Source: Streptomyces ruber
GTDB lineage: Bacteria; Actinomycetota; Actinomycetes; Streptomycetales; Streptomycetaceae
NCBI RefSeq assembly: GCF_014648075.1
Contig: NZ_BMQK01000012.1
Coordinates: 62,001 to 126,000 of the forward strand
Reading direction: 5' to 3'
Length of the DNA stretch: 64,000 nucleotides
Positions 1 to 8,456 of the stretch are shown piece after piece. Each line of letters opens with the position of its first letter. Position 1 is the stretch's first letter. The translations under genes and the position numbers were made by a program. The notes beneath the pieces were generated by a model. That model saw nothing but the letters and a program-made list of their open reading frames with translations, had not been told where the DNA came from and made no database searches.

Positions 1-453
1 GCACGAACTGGATCGACCCCGTGACCGGGAACTGCCCACGACAGCCGGCCCCGGCCGGTCCGCAGGCGAACGGCTCGGCGCACGCGAGTGCGCACCGTCA
101 TCGCGAACAGGGCGTATAGCCGCTGCGGTGCAACGGTGTCCCCGCCGTGCGCATCCGGGGCGTCACCGCACACCCCGATCCCGCCTGGGCCACCAGCAGA
201 CCCGCCAACCCGTTCCGGCACCACGGGACCCGCGCAGCCGACGACTCGGCGACAGCCGAGCCCCGGTGACGGGACGCCCTCGACCTGTCGTCCGGCGCGC
301 CCGACGGCCGCTGTTCCGCTCCGGCTGGGGCGCATACCACTTATGCCGCCATGAGCACACGACTACTCGTTCAGCACGCCAACTTGTCCGTTCTCTGTTG
401 ACTTGGCACGTGTAGGGCCTTCGCTCAATTCCTGCCATTCTTGAAGGACTTCG
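1..453. other. no gene seen
   Basis: The small frames here overlap on both strands, have arginine/proline-rich compositions typical of shadow frames in GC-rich DNA, and match no family I know. The last 100 bases are less GC-rich and probably hold the promoter of the LuxR-type gene that starts at 454. Confidence 0.5.
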
Positions 454-1185
454 ATGATCGCAACCCGGTCCGCGTCGCTACGGAAGCCCAGGACCTCCCC
501 GAAGGCAGCGTTCCGCGACGGCGCAGATGAGGCGTCAACCGTCAGACGAACACGTGTGGTGATCGCCGACCACCACACGATCTATCGCGAGGCACTGAGT
601 GGTCTGCTCGACGGGCACGACGAAGTCGTGGTGGTGGGACATGCCGCGACACCCGCCGAGGCCGTACAGGCGGCGGCCACGCTCAACCCGGACGTGGTGC
701 TGCTCAACCTGCCCGTACCGGACCAGCAGGGCCCCGGCACCGTGCGTCAGATCCTGCGGGTCTCTCCCGGCACCCGCGTCTACGTGCTGACCGGTGACGC
801 CGCCCCGGCCTGGACCGATGAGCTGACCGCGGCGGGCGCCGGCGGCTGCCTGCACAAGGAAGTCGACCGGGGCGCGCTGGTGCGCCTCCTCGCCGGCACC
901 GCTGCGGACCGAGCGGCGCCCGCGATACCGCTTCCGCCTGCGGAGGCGACGGCCAGGATCATCTTCTCGCAGCGGGAGGACCAGATACTCAACTGCGTCG
1001 CTTCGGCCATGAGTAACCGTCAGATCGCCGCTGCCCTCGGCATCACCGAGGGCAGCGTCAAACGGCACCTCCATAACGTCTTCCAGAAACTCGGCGCGGT
1101 GTCCCGGCTCGACGCCGTGAACAAGGCGGTCGCGGCCTCACTGATCCCGCCGCCTGCCGGGGCTGTCGGCAACAAGACGCCGTAG
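454..1185 (+). CDS. orphan NarL/LuxR-type regulator with degenerate receiver
   Basis: A 243-residue protein with a response-regulator receiver (about residues 30-150) and a C-terminal LuxR helix-turn-helix (about 170-230, FSQREDQILNCVASAMSN then GSVKRHLHNVFQKLG). It should bind DNA as a transcription factor. No histidine kinase is adjacent. The receiver is abnormal: the usual acidic pair reads IADHH, and the phospho-acceptor position reads LLNLPVPD, with Asn where canonical members have Asp. The conserved lysine (LHKEV) is kept. Phosphorylation control is therefore unlikely, and the protein may work as a phosphorylation-independent or ligand-sensing regulator (inference). The start at 454 is the first ATG; the 30 residues before the receiver look disordered, so a later start is possible. 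Confidence 0.85.
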   Translation: MIATRSASLRKPRTSPKAAFRDGADEASTVRRTRVVIADHHTIYREALSGLLDGHDEVVVVGHAATPAEAVQAAATLNPDVVLLNLPVPDQQGPGTVRQILRVSPGTRVYVLTGDAAPAWTDELTAAGAGGCLHKEVDRGALVRLLAGTAADRAAPAIPLPPAEATARIIFSQREDQILNCVASAMSNRQIAAALGITEGSVKRHLHNVFQKLGAVSRLDAVNKAVAASLIPPPAGAVGNKTP

Positions 1186-1353
1186 CCCCCGCCGCAGGGC
1201 CGCGCCTTCCGGTCAGGCCGCCGTCCGCGGGCGTCCGGTCGGGGTACGGCAGGCTGCCTGCCCGCACAGCCGTGTTCGGTGCCCCGACCCCCGGACCGGC
1301 CGCGCCCAGGACTCCGTGACCGGTGATGCGCACCGGGGCAGGGGCGCCGGTCG

Positions 1354-1720
1354 TCACAGTCGCTCACGCCTACCCAGGATGACGAGGGCGTTGTTCCCAC
1401 CGAACGCGAACCCGTGGTCCTGCACGATCCGCGGCCGGGCGGCACGGGAGCGTCCGGCGACGCAGTCCAGGCGGGGCCGAGCGCCGGGTCCGCCGACCGC
1501 ACCGTCGCGGTCGGCGGCAGGAACTCCTCCTACAGGGCCGCGCAGCAGGCCAGCGCCCCGAAGCCACTGGCGGCCCCCATGGTGTGCCCCAGCGTGGAGC
1601 TGATGGAAGAGGCACTCGGCGGTGCCGTCGTGGTCCGGCCGGGTGGGATGCTTGGCGTCGCGGGTGAGAGCGTAGCCCCGTACCTCCGCAGAGATACGGG
1701 CACCGCGTCCCGTCGCGCTG
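1354..1720 (-). pseudogene. decayed beta-ketoacyl synthase C-terminus
   Basis: Reading the minus strand across frames rebuilds the end of a KAS II/type II PKS-like ketosynthase. ISAEVRGYALTRDAKHPT lies in one frame, SSTLGHTMGAASGFGA in a second. An in-frame stop after CCAAL is followed in the same frame by LPPTATVRSADPALGP, and the first frame resumes with HGFAFGGNNALVILGR near 1360-1400. The GHTMGA and FGGNNA blocks are the conserved C-terminal ketosynthase motifs. At least two frameshifts and one stop are needed, and the N-terminal half with the catalytic Cys is not seen. No other PKS genes are nearby, so this is a relic. Confidence 0.7.
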
Positions 1721-1969
1721 TCCCGGGACTGTGTTCGGTGATGTCGGTGACCCGCAGTTGGTCCCGGGCGGACCGGGTGAAGCTGCGTTCCACCAGGTCG
1801 GCGACGGACGGCGTGACATGGGCGGAGCGGCGGGTGCGACAGCCGGGCATTCCGTGCCGGCCGGTCCGCTGCATGCCAACACACCGGCCTGGTTGTCGCC
1901 GGTCATGAGATTGGTGATGCCGCCCGTTGAGGTTGACCTTCGAGTTGGTCGAAGCCCGATGATGGCGAG

Positions 1970-3040
1970 GTGCCGAAATCCGAGCTGATGCCGATCGGGA
2001 TCTTTGCCCGGCGCAGTGGTCTGACCCCCAGTGCGTTGCGGTTCTACGCCGACTCCGGGCTGCTGCCCCCCGCCGAGGTCGACCCGGTCTCGGGATACCG
2101 CTACTACGGCGCCGACCAGGTGGCGCGGGCGACCGCGCTGCGTCGGCTCCGCGAGCTCGCGATGCCTCTCCCCGCTGTGGAGGCGGTCCTCGACGCCGGG
2201 GCCGACGAGGCGTCCCGGCTGCTCGATGAGCATGTCGCGAGAATCGTCGGGGATGCGGCCGCGGCACTGCAGAAGGCCGCTGTCATCAAGTCCGCGCTCT
2301 TCGACGTACCCGGGTGGCCCATCGCGGCGCTGAAGGGGCCCGTGCTGGCGGATGCGGTCGAGCAGGTCCTGACCGCGACCGCTCATGAGCCGGGGATGCC
2401 GGTACTCGCCGGCCTGCGCATCGAGGCGGGTCGTGAGGCGGTCGCCCTGACCGCGACCGACCGGTACCGGCTCTCCACCCGCACCCTGGTGCCGACGGAA
2501 CCACCGGGGCGGACGTGGGCCGGCACGGTCGACGGCGACGATCTGCGGGCCGCGGTCACCGAGATCCGCCGCAGTGCGCTGGTGCGACTCGAAGCGGTGC
2601 CGCACGGGATCTGGCTCCGCGTGGCCGACCGGGAGGACCGGTACTGCCGGTTGCTGTCCGGGGACTTCCCCGACCATCGGCTGATGCTCGCGTCACTGGG
2701 CGAGGTCACCACCCGTGTGACGGTCCCGAAGGACCTGCTCCTGCGGGCTCTGGAAGAACACCCCGGCGAACGTGTCGTGCTGCACCTCGCGGACCAGGGA
2801 GTGGACGTCGTGTCAGCGGACGCCGAGCGCCCCGGCACTCCGCTCCCGGCCACCACGACGGGGCGGGCCCTCCGGATCTGCTTCGAGCTGACCACGCTCT
2901 ATCCCGCCGTGAGCACCGCCATCGGCTCCGACGTGATGCTCGACCTGAGAGGCGACGACCAGCCCGTCACGATCCGCTCCGCCGACCGCGGCGACCTCAC
3001 CACCCTGGCCATGCCCGTCAAGTCCCACCACTCCGCCTGA
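1970..3040 (+). CDS. MerR helix-turn-helix fused to a beta-clamp (DnaN)-like domain
   Basis: A 356-residue protein. Residues about 7-80 form a MerR DNA-binding domain (MPIGIFARRSGLTPSALRFY, SGYRYYGADQ). Residues about 120-356 resemble the second and third domains of the DNA polymerase III beta subunit: PVLAGLRIEA followed by LTATDRYRLSTRTL, then FPDHRLML and a C-terminal end TLAMPVKS that mimics the clamp's YLLMPVR. This is a transcription factor with a clamp fold as putative effector or dimerisation module; it is not expected to replace DnaN. GTG 1970 is taken as the start; ATG 1988 is a plausible alternative. The next gene starts 22 bases after its stop, so the two are probably co-transcribed. 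The domain assignment is strong, the function unknown. Confidence 0.85.
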   Translation: MPKSELMPIGIFARRSGLTPSALRFYADSGLLPPAEVDPVSGYRYYGADQVARATALRRLRELAMPLPAVEAVLDAGADEASRLLDEHVARIVGDAAAALQKAAVIKSALFDVPGWPIAALKGPVLADAVEQVLTATAHEPGMPVLAGLRIEAGREAVALTATDRYRLSTRTLVPTEPPGRTWAGTVDGDDLRAAVTEIRRSALVRLEAVPHGIWLRVADREDRYCRLLSGDFPDHRLMLASLGEVTTRVTVPKDLLLRALEEHPGERVVLHLADQGVDVVSADAERPGTPLPATTTGRALRICFELTTLYPAVSTAIGSDVMLDLRGDDQPVTIRSADRGDLTTLAMPVKSHHSA

Positions 3041-3061
3041 GAACGACGACGAGGAACACCC

Positions 3062-3571
3062 ATGACCACCACCCCCGCCGGCCCCGACCCGACCATGGAA
3101 GCCATCGGCCAGGCCGTCACCTTGGGCCGAGCCGGTGACATCGCTGCCGCCCGCCAGAAGCTCCTGAGCCTGTGGTCGGCGATCGGTGTCACCGGCGACC
3201 CGCTGCACCGTTGCTCTCTCGCTCACTACCTGGCAGATCTCTACGAGGATCCCGCTCAGTCCCTGGCCTGGGACGTCCGGGCCCTGGACGCTGCCGACGC
3301 CGTGACCGAGCAGCGCGCCCAGGAGCACCACGCCGGCCTCCACATCGCCGGCTTCTACCCCTCCCTGCACCTCAACCTCGCCGACAACTACCGCCGACTC
3401 GGTTCCTTCGACGCCGCCGGGGAGCACATCGACGCGGCCGAAGCACACGCTCCCGGCCTTCCTCGGAATTCCTACGGTGACCTGCTCCGGAGTGCCGTCC
3501 AAGAGGTCGCCGAGGCCATCGCCAGGCGGGATCGCACACGGCGAGCCTCTGCACCCGGTTCCGCTGCGTGA
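3062..3571 (+). CDS. hypothetical TPR-like protein downstream of the MerR/clamp fusion
   Basis: A 169-residue, probably cytosolic helical protein. Segments such as GQAVTLGRAGDIAAARQKLL and HLNLADNYRRLGSFDAAGEH have the Gly/Ala/Tyr/Leu spacing of tetratricopeptide helices. No catalytic motif is visible. The ATG at 3062 has an upstream GACGAGGAAC ribosome site and lies just behind the MerR/clamp gene, so the pair probably forms a two-gene operon and may act together (inference). I do not recognise a named family. Confidence 0.7.
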   Translation: MTTTPAGPDPTMEAIGQAVTLGRAGDIAAARQKLLSLWSAIGVTGDPLHRCSLAHYLADLYEDPAQSLAWDVRALDAADAVTEQRAQEHHAGLHIAGFYPSLHLNLADNYRRLGSFDAAGEHIDAAEAHAPGLPRNSYGDLLRSAVQEVAEAIARRDRTRRASAPGSAA

Positions 3572-3803
3572 CGCACAAGAACGCGCCGCTCACCGCGGAG
3601 CCGGACCGCGAACCCACGACGACGCACCAGACGAGGACAACCCGGCAGCGGACAACGCACCGCAACCGTCCGAGCTGCCCTGTGACGACAGTTCGGGACG
3701 GGGCAGCCCCACTCCCTGGTCGCGGGGAGCGGGGCTGGACGGGCGGACTCGGCTTGCGCCATGCCTGCCGTGTCCCGTCATCGAACGGGCCGCGTCCTGC
3801 GGG

Positions 3804-4310
3804 TCAGACGCCGACGGTTCCGTCGATGCCCTCGCGCAGGAAGTCGGCGTGCCCGTTGTGCCGGGCGTACTCGTGGATCATGTGGAGCATGACCATGCGC
3901 AGCGACACGGTCGTGTCCTTGCGGCGGTCGTGCGCGATGACCTCCAGGGAGTCGGCCGCGGCCTCGATGCGCCGGGCGTGCTCGATCTCCGTGCGCCAGG
4001 CGTCGAAGGCCTCCTGCCGGTCCGCCCCTCGGGCGTCGTAGGCGGCCTGGAAGTCGAAGTCGTCCGACCACACCAGCGGGATGTCCTCGCCGTTGACGAT
4101 GCGGCGGAACCAGGACCGCTCCACCTCGGCCATGTGCCGCACCAGGCCGAGCAGCGAGAGTGTCGAAGGCGGCATCGACTGCCGGCGCAGCTCCTCGTCG
4201 GTGAGGCCCTCGCACTTCAGGGCGAGCGTCGCCCGGTGGAACTCGAGGTAGCCGCGGAGCATGTCGCGCTCGTCCGCGATCGGGGGAGGGCTGATGCGTT
4301 CGCCTGTCAT
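3804..4310 (-). CDS. DinB/DUF664 family protein
   Basis: A 168-residue protein of the DinB four-helix-bundle superfamily, whose members include metal-dependent thiol S-transferases that use bacillithiol or mycothiol. Visible landmarks are LLGLVRHMAEVERSWFRR (first metal-binding His region), the WSDDFDF segment, and VMLHMIHEYARHNGHADFLRE, which carries the conserved HxxxHxGH-like end with the remaining ligands. The ATG at 4310 is preferred over the upstream in-frame start because GAGGATC precedes it and family members begin near the ERDMLRGYLEFHR helix. The substrate is unknown. It stands alone between unrelated genes. Confidence 0.8.
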   Translation of the reverse strand: MTGERISPPPIADERDMLRGYLEFHRATLALKCEGLTDEELRRQSMPPSTLSLLGLVRHMAEVERSWFRRIVNGEDIPLVWSDDFDFQAAYDARGADRQEAFDAWRTEIEHARRIEAAADSLEVIAHDRRKDTTVSLRMVMLHMIHEYARHNGHADFLREGIDGTVGV

Positions 4311-4596
4311 CGTGATCCTCGCGGTACTGGTCGTGTGGTCATGTCCGTCGCAGCCCGCAGATTGCGCTGACGGCCCCACCGCATGGTAAAGCGCTACGGC
4401 TGCTGGGTCCGCGGGCGATGCACCGGTCCGCCGCCCCTGGGGAGTTCGGAACCGCTCGCCGGCCGAGGGTATGCCGGAAGGTGGCGGTGCGGTGGCCGTG
4501 TTCGATGGTGGCGGAGCGGGCGAAGCCGACGTCGGGCCGGCCGTACCGGAGGTCCGACGTCGCGGGGTGTCAGGTGTGCGGCCGGTGCGCAGGTGC

Positions 4597-5000
4597 TCAG
4601 CCGTAGACGACCGACCACGGACGGGGGATGTCGTCCGGCGGGTGGGCGGCCCCCTCGCGCCGTGGGGCGGCGGTGTGGTGGCGGGCCAGGACGTCGGCGG
4701 CGAGTTCGGCGAAGCGGCGGGCGGCCGGGTGGGCGCCCCGGCCGGCGGGCCAGGCGCCGCTGATGCGCAGGGTGAGGGGGCGGCCCGCCAGGGGGCGCCG
4801 GGCGACGCGGGGCTCCGTGCGGGCCACCGGGCCTTGGCCGAAGGCGATGCCGTGCCCCGCCGTCACCAGGGCGAGCGGGAACTCCGGGTTGGAGGCATGG
4901 CGAAGGCGACCGGGAACGAAGCCCTCGACGCGGCACACGTCGAGGATCCGGTCGTACCAGCCAGGCGCGTGGGCCCGCACCGGCAGGCCCGGCCCTGCCG
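4597..5000 (-). pseudogene. truncated LysR-type regulator (effector domain only)
   Basis: The minus strand encodes only the C-terminal half of a LysR-type effector domain: WYDRILDVCRVEGFVPG, the PEFPLALVTAGHGIAFGQ block typical of substrate-binding domain II, and a terminal AARRFAELAADVLARH helix. The DNA-binding domain and about 190 residues are missing; the sequence between here and the beta-lactamase start has no helix-turn-helix in any frame. Divergent LysR genes beside actinomycete and enterobacterial bla genes usually activate them (AmpR type), so the local activator appears lost here. Confidence 0.65.
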
Positions 5001-5099
5001 GTGCCGGCGCATCCGCACCGCGGTCACAGCCATGCCGGAGCCGGGACGGGTCTCGGCGTCGCCCGGCACGAACGGCCATCGATAGCCATGCTGATATGC

Positions 5100-5114
5100 G
5101 ACATGCCCCATGTC
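5100..5114. promoter_or_regulatory. inverted repeat upstream of the beta-lactamase
   Basis: GACATG-CCC-CATGTC is a perfect 6-3-6 dyad centred about 50 bases before the bla start codon. Its position between bla and the LysR remnant suggests a former LysR-type operator or a different regulator's site. Confidence 0.5.
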
Positions 5115-5156
5115 GATCTTGGACGCTCACTGATACTTTCTGGTCTCCTTCTCGGC

Positions 5157-6182
5157 ATGAGAAAACATCTCCGACTGCGCTTAGCACTCGCGACGTTGAC
5201 CGCTTCGGCGCTGCTGGGCGGCCTCGCCTATGCGGCGGGTGCTCCCACCGGCGACACGAGCGCCGCAGCTGATACGAGCGCCGCCGCCGATACGAGCGCC
5301 GCCGCCGACGGGAGAAGCGCCTTTGGCGACGCCACCCGGGCGCGGGGCGACGCCTCCTCCGACTCGGGCCTGACCAGGACGCTGCGGGAGTTCGAGAAGT
5401 CCTACGACGGGCGGATCGGCGCGGTGGGCATCGACCTGGGGACCGGCCGGACGGTCGGGTACCGGGCCGGCGAGCGCTTCCCGTTCAACTCCTCGTTCAA
5501 GGTGTTCGCGTGCGCGGCGGTGCTGGACCGGGCGCGCACCAGCGAGCCGGGCCTGATGGACGAGGTGGTGCGCTGGAAGCCCGCCGACATGGCCGGGCTG
5601 ACCGGGAACTCGCCGGAGACCACCGAGTACACCGACACCGGGATGACGCCCGCACAGCTGTGCCGCGCCGGGATCACCAAGTCCGACGGGTTCGCGGGCA
5701 ACATGCTCCTGGAACAGATCGGCGGGCCGCGCGGGCTGACCGCGTTCTTCCGCTCCATCGGTGACCGGACGAGCCGCCTGGACCGGCCGGAACCCTGGCT
5801 GACCGAGTGGGCGCCCGGCGAGACGCGCGACACCACCACCCCCGCGGCGGCCGCACGGACCTTCTCCGCACTCACCACCGGTGACCCCCTCCACCCCGGT
5901 GACCGGGCGCGGCTGGTCGGCTGGCTGAAGGCCGGCCTCACCGGCGCCGACCGGATCAAGGCCGGGCTGCCGGAGGACTGGACGGTCGGCGACAAGACCG
6001 GCACCGGCGGCGCAGGCAACCACGGCACCGCCAATGACCTGGCGATCGCCTGGCCCCCGGGCTCGGACGCGCCGATCGTCCTGTCGGTGTTCACCAACCG
6101 CAACCACGACGACACCGCCCACGACGACAAGGTGATCGCAGACACCGCCACCGCACTGGCCAGGGCCCTCGGCAGGCTCTGA
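5157..6182 (+). CDS. secreted class A beta-lactamase, SDG variant
   Basis: A 341-residue serine beta-lactamase. Residues 1-27 form a signal peptide (basic start, hydrophobic core, AYAAGA), followed by a linker with a repeated DTSAAA unit. S112-S-F-K115 is the nucleophile box, RLDRPEPWLTEW carries the omega-loop Glu, and GDKTGTG is the KTG box. Two usual residues are changed: SDN reads SDG, and the omega-loop ExxxN reads EPWLT, with Thr for Asn170. SDG occurs in some Streptomyces enzymes as I recall; the effect of the Thr is not predictable here. Codon 9 is TTA (5181-5183), so translation probably depends on the bldA tRNA. ATG 5157 is chosen because the signal peptide starts there. Confidence 0.92.
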   Translation: MRKHLRLRLALATLTASALLGGLAYAAGAPTGDTSAAADTSAAADTSAAADGRSAFGDATRARGDASSDSGLTRTLREFEKSYDGRIGAVGIDLGTGRTVGYRAGERFPFNSSFKVFACAAVLDRARTSEPGLMDEVVRWKPADMAGLTGNSPETTEYTDTGMTPAQLCRAGITKSDGFAGNMLLEQIGGPRGLTAFFRSIGDRTSRLDRPEPWLTEWAPGETRDTTTPAAAARTFSALTTGDPLHPGDRARLVGWLKAGLTGADRIKAGLPEDWTVGDKTGTGGAGNHGTANDLAIAWPPGSDAPIVLSVFTNRNHDDTAHDDKVIADTATALARALGRL

Positions 6183-6190
6183 CCGGTTAC

Positions 6191-6209
6191 CGGACCGTGG
6201 CACGGTCCG
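6191..6209 (+). terminator. hairpin downstream of beta-lactamase
   Basis: CGGACCGT-GGC-ACGGTCCG is a perfect 8-bp stem that starts nine bases after the bla stop. There is no U-tract, which is usual for Streptomyces terminators. Confidence 0.6.
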
Positions 6210-6724
6210 CGAGCTGAAGGGGATTCGGCTGCCGTCCCGAGCGGTGCACGGCGCACGCTCAGGGTGCCTTCCTTCCGCCACGGCCGCCGACGGACCGCGT
6301 CCTTTGCACCGCGCACACAACGGCAGGCCCCGCTTCGCCCGGTGGAAGGCGGCCAGGCCGGGCGAGCCGAGCTGGGAGACCCCCCGGGGCCGGGGCCGGC
6401 GCGTCCGTGCGGAGCCGGTCCGGCACCGATGTCGAAGACAGCGTGTGGTGCAGCGTCGCGAGCAGTCGCGCCCGGCGGATGCCGCCAGGGCCACCGCGAG
6501 AGCCGATCGATCCATCGTTCCCGACTCGGCATGACGCGGCGCGGCCGCCCCGGACGCCGACCCCGATCGACCGGGGCGCCCGCACGCGTACCTCGTCTGA
6601 GCGGGTGTTCCGCGAGCTTGCGTCCGAGGCCGGCTCGGGCCGCCGCCGGAAGTGGCCGATGCCGACGGAACAGGCTGCCGGATCGGGTGAGGCCAGCCCC
6701 TCGGGAAGGACGTCCTGACTCGGG
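6210..6724. other. no gene seen
   Basis: The frames in this stretch are Arg/Pro-rich and overlap each other on both strands. None carries a recognisable motif or a good ribosome site. It may be decayed coding sequence. Confidence 0.4.
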
Positions 6725-7651
6725 TCAGCTGCGCGGGCCCTGGCGGCCCAGGCGGCCGCGAGTGGCTGCCAGGATGACGGCCGCCGCCACCAGGGAACTC
6801 AGCAGGAAGGCATGGGTGGAGTAGGCGGGGTCGGCGCCGGGGAAGGTGTCGGTCCAGGCCACGGAGACGAAGTTGTTGACGCTGACGTGGGAGAGCATGA
6901 CCAGCGGCATGCTCTCCCCGGTGCGGTTGAAGATCCACGTCATCACGAAGCTGAACGCGATGACGGTCACCAGGAATTCGAGCACGTAGAGGGGATCGAC
7001 GCCCGGGCCGCCGCCCCACTCGGTGAGGAACAGCGGCAGGTGCCAGACGCCCCACAGCACACCCACGACGACCGTTGCGAACAGCGGCCCGTACCGGTCC
7101 TGCATCCGCGGCATCGCGAACTCGCGCCAGCCGGGTTCCTCCGCGAGACCCGTGGTGATCATCTGGAGCACCAGGCCGGGCAGGAAGGCCACCAGAACCG
7201 CCGCCGGCGGCATGACGGGCGCCTGGCCGGTCAGCACCGAAGTGGCGGCCGTCAGCGCGGCCGGTACGGCGAGGAGGACCACCGCGTACCAGACCCAGCT
7301 GACGCGGAACCTGGTCATCCGCCGCACCCAGGTGCGCAGCCCCGCGCGGCCGTCGCAGGCGGCGGTGACGAGCAGGGCCGAGGCGATCGGGCCGAGGTAG
7401 GCGCCGGGGAGCACGCCCAGGAGCTGGCTGCCGAGGACGCCGCCGGGGAAGACGAAGTCCCAGACCGCCAGGCCGTGCCCGGACAGGATGTAAGGAGTCC
7501 AGGCGACCCAGCTCAGTGCGAACGCCATCGTGAAGAACGAGGCGAGTGGCCGGCGGCGGAGCAGGGCCCGGGCACCACCGGTCCCGGAGCGCGGCGCCGG
7601 GGGGCGCGGCGGCTGTTCGGTCGTGGCGCCGGGCGGCGGGTGCAGGGCCAT
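6725..7651 (-). CDS. CPBP family intramembrane metalloprotease
   Basis: A 308-residue polytopic membrane protein of the CPBP (CAAX protease and bacteriocin-processing, Abi) family. Motif 1 is AEEPGWREFAMPRMQ (EExxxR type), motif 2 is GVWHLPLF and motif 3 is LSHVSVNN; together they supply the Glu and His residues of the intramembrane active site. About eight hydrophobic segments are visible. The first 40 residues are a Pro-rich cytosolic tail. ATG 7651 has an AAGGAGAT ribosome site. About 100 bases upstream lies a palindrome that also occurs before the neighbouring sensor kinase gene, so the adjacent two-component system probably controls this gene. The substrate is unknown. Confidence 0.88.
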   Translation of the reverse strand: MALHPPPGATTEQPPRPPAPRSGTGGARALLRRRPLASFFTMAFALSWVAWTPYILSGHGLAVWDFVFPGGVLGSQLLGVLPGAYLGPIASALLVTAACDGRAGLRTWVRRMTRFRVSWVWYAVVLLAVPAALTAATSVLTGQAPVMPPAAVLVAFLPGLVLQMITTGLAEEPGWREFAMPRMQDRYGPLFATVVVGVLWGVWHLPLFLTEWGGGPGVDPLYVLEFLVTVIAFSFVMTWIFNRTGESMPLVMLSHVSVNNFVSVAWTDTFPGADPAYSTHAFLLSSLVAAAVILAATRGRLGRQGPRS

Positions 7652-7747
7652 CGGTGATCTCCTTGATCGCTCGAGACGTGTTCTCTCTGGCACCAAGGAC
7701 ATCAGTGGGGTACCGGTGCGATCACTCCCGCGGACTTCCCGGTTCCG

Positions 7748-7765
7748 GGTACAGCAGGCTGTACC
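7748..7765. promoter_or_regulatory. palindromic operator copy 1 (GTACAGC-N2-GCTGTAC)
   Basis: GGTACAGC-AG-GCTGTACC is a perfect 8-2-8 dyad, flanked by TTCCG and CGGAA that extend it imperfectly. It lies upstream of the CPBP gene, and the same 7-2-7 core occurs at 9859-9874. Confidence 0.7.
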
Positions 7766-7796
7766 GGAAGCCGTCACGCCGTCGGCCGTGCCGGGC

Positions 7797-8456
7797 TCAG
7801 GGGCGGCGCTGCGGATCGGCCAGGTAGTGCAGGACGGCGGTCACCCGGCGGTCCACCTGGTCCGCGGGTGACAGGTCGAGCTTGGCGAAGATGCTGCGGA
7901 TGTGCTTGTGCACGGCGCCGTCGGTGACGACGAGCCGTTCGGCGATGGCCCGGTTGCCGAGCCCCTCGGCCATCAGCGCCAGGACGTCCCGTTCGCGGGG
8001 GGTGAGCCGCTGCAGCCGGTCGGCGTGGGAGGAGCGGGCGAAGAGCTGGCCGATGACCTCCGGGTCGACGGCGGTGCCGCCGGAGGCGACCCGGTGCAAC
8101 GCGTCAAGGAACTCCGCCACCCGGCCGACACGCTCCTTGAGCAGGTAACCCAGGCCGGACGTGCCGACGGCGAGGAGATCGGTCGCGAAGCTCTGCTCGA
8201 CGTAGGCGGACAGCACCAGGACGGCCGTGCCGGGCCGCCGGCGGCGGGCCTCGACCGCGGCCCGGATGCCCTCGTCGGTGTGGGTGGGCGGCATACGGAC
8301 GTCGAGGATGGCGACGTCCGGCTCGTGCTCGTCGATCGCTGCCAGCACCCCGTCGGCGGTGTCGGCCGTGGCAACGACGTCCAGCCCCTCCGCGCGCAGC
8401 AGCAGGGCCAGCCCTTCGCGCAGCAGCGGGTCGTCCTCGGCTATCACTATCCGCAT
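7797..8456 (-). CDS. NarL/FixJ response regulator
   Basis: A 219-residue response regulator. The receiver has AEDDP (acidic pair), ILDVRMPPTHTDEG (phospho-Asp) and LLKERV (Lys). The LuxR helix-turn-helix spans LTPRERDVLALMAEGLGNRA through VHKHIRSIFAKLDL. The ATG at 8456 overlaps the end of the sensor kinase gene by about ten bases, so the two are translationally coupled. It probably binds the repeated GTACAGC-N2-GCTGTAC palindromes near the CPBP and kinase promoters (inference from position). Confidence 0.93.
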   Translation of the reverse strand: MRIVIAEDDPLLREGLALLLRAEGLDVVATADTADGVLAAIDEHEPDVAILDVRMPPTHTDEGIRAAVEARRRRPGTAVLVLSAYVEQSFATDLLAVGTSGLGYLLKERVGRVAEFLDALHRVASGGTAVDPEVIGQLFARSSHADRLQRLTPRERDVLALMAEGLGNRAIAERLVVTDGAVHKHIRSIFAKLDLSPADQVDRRVTAVLHYLADPQRRP

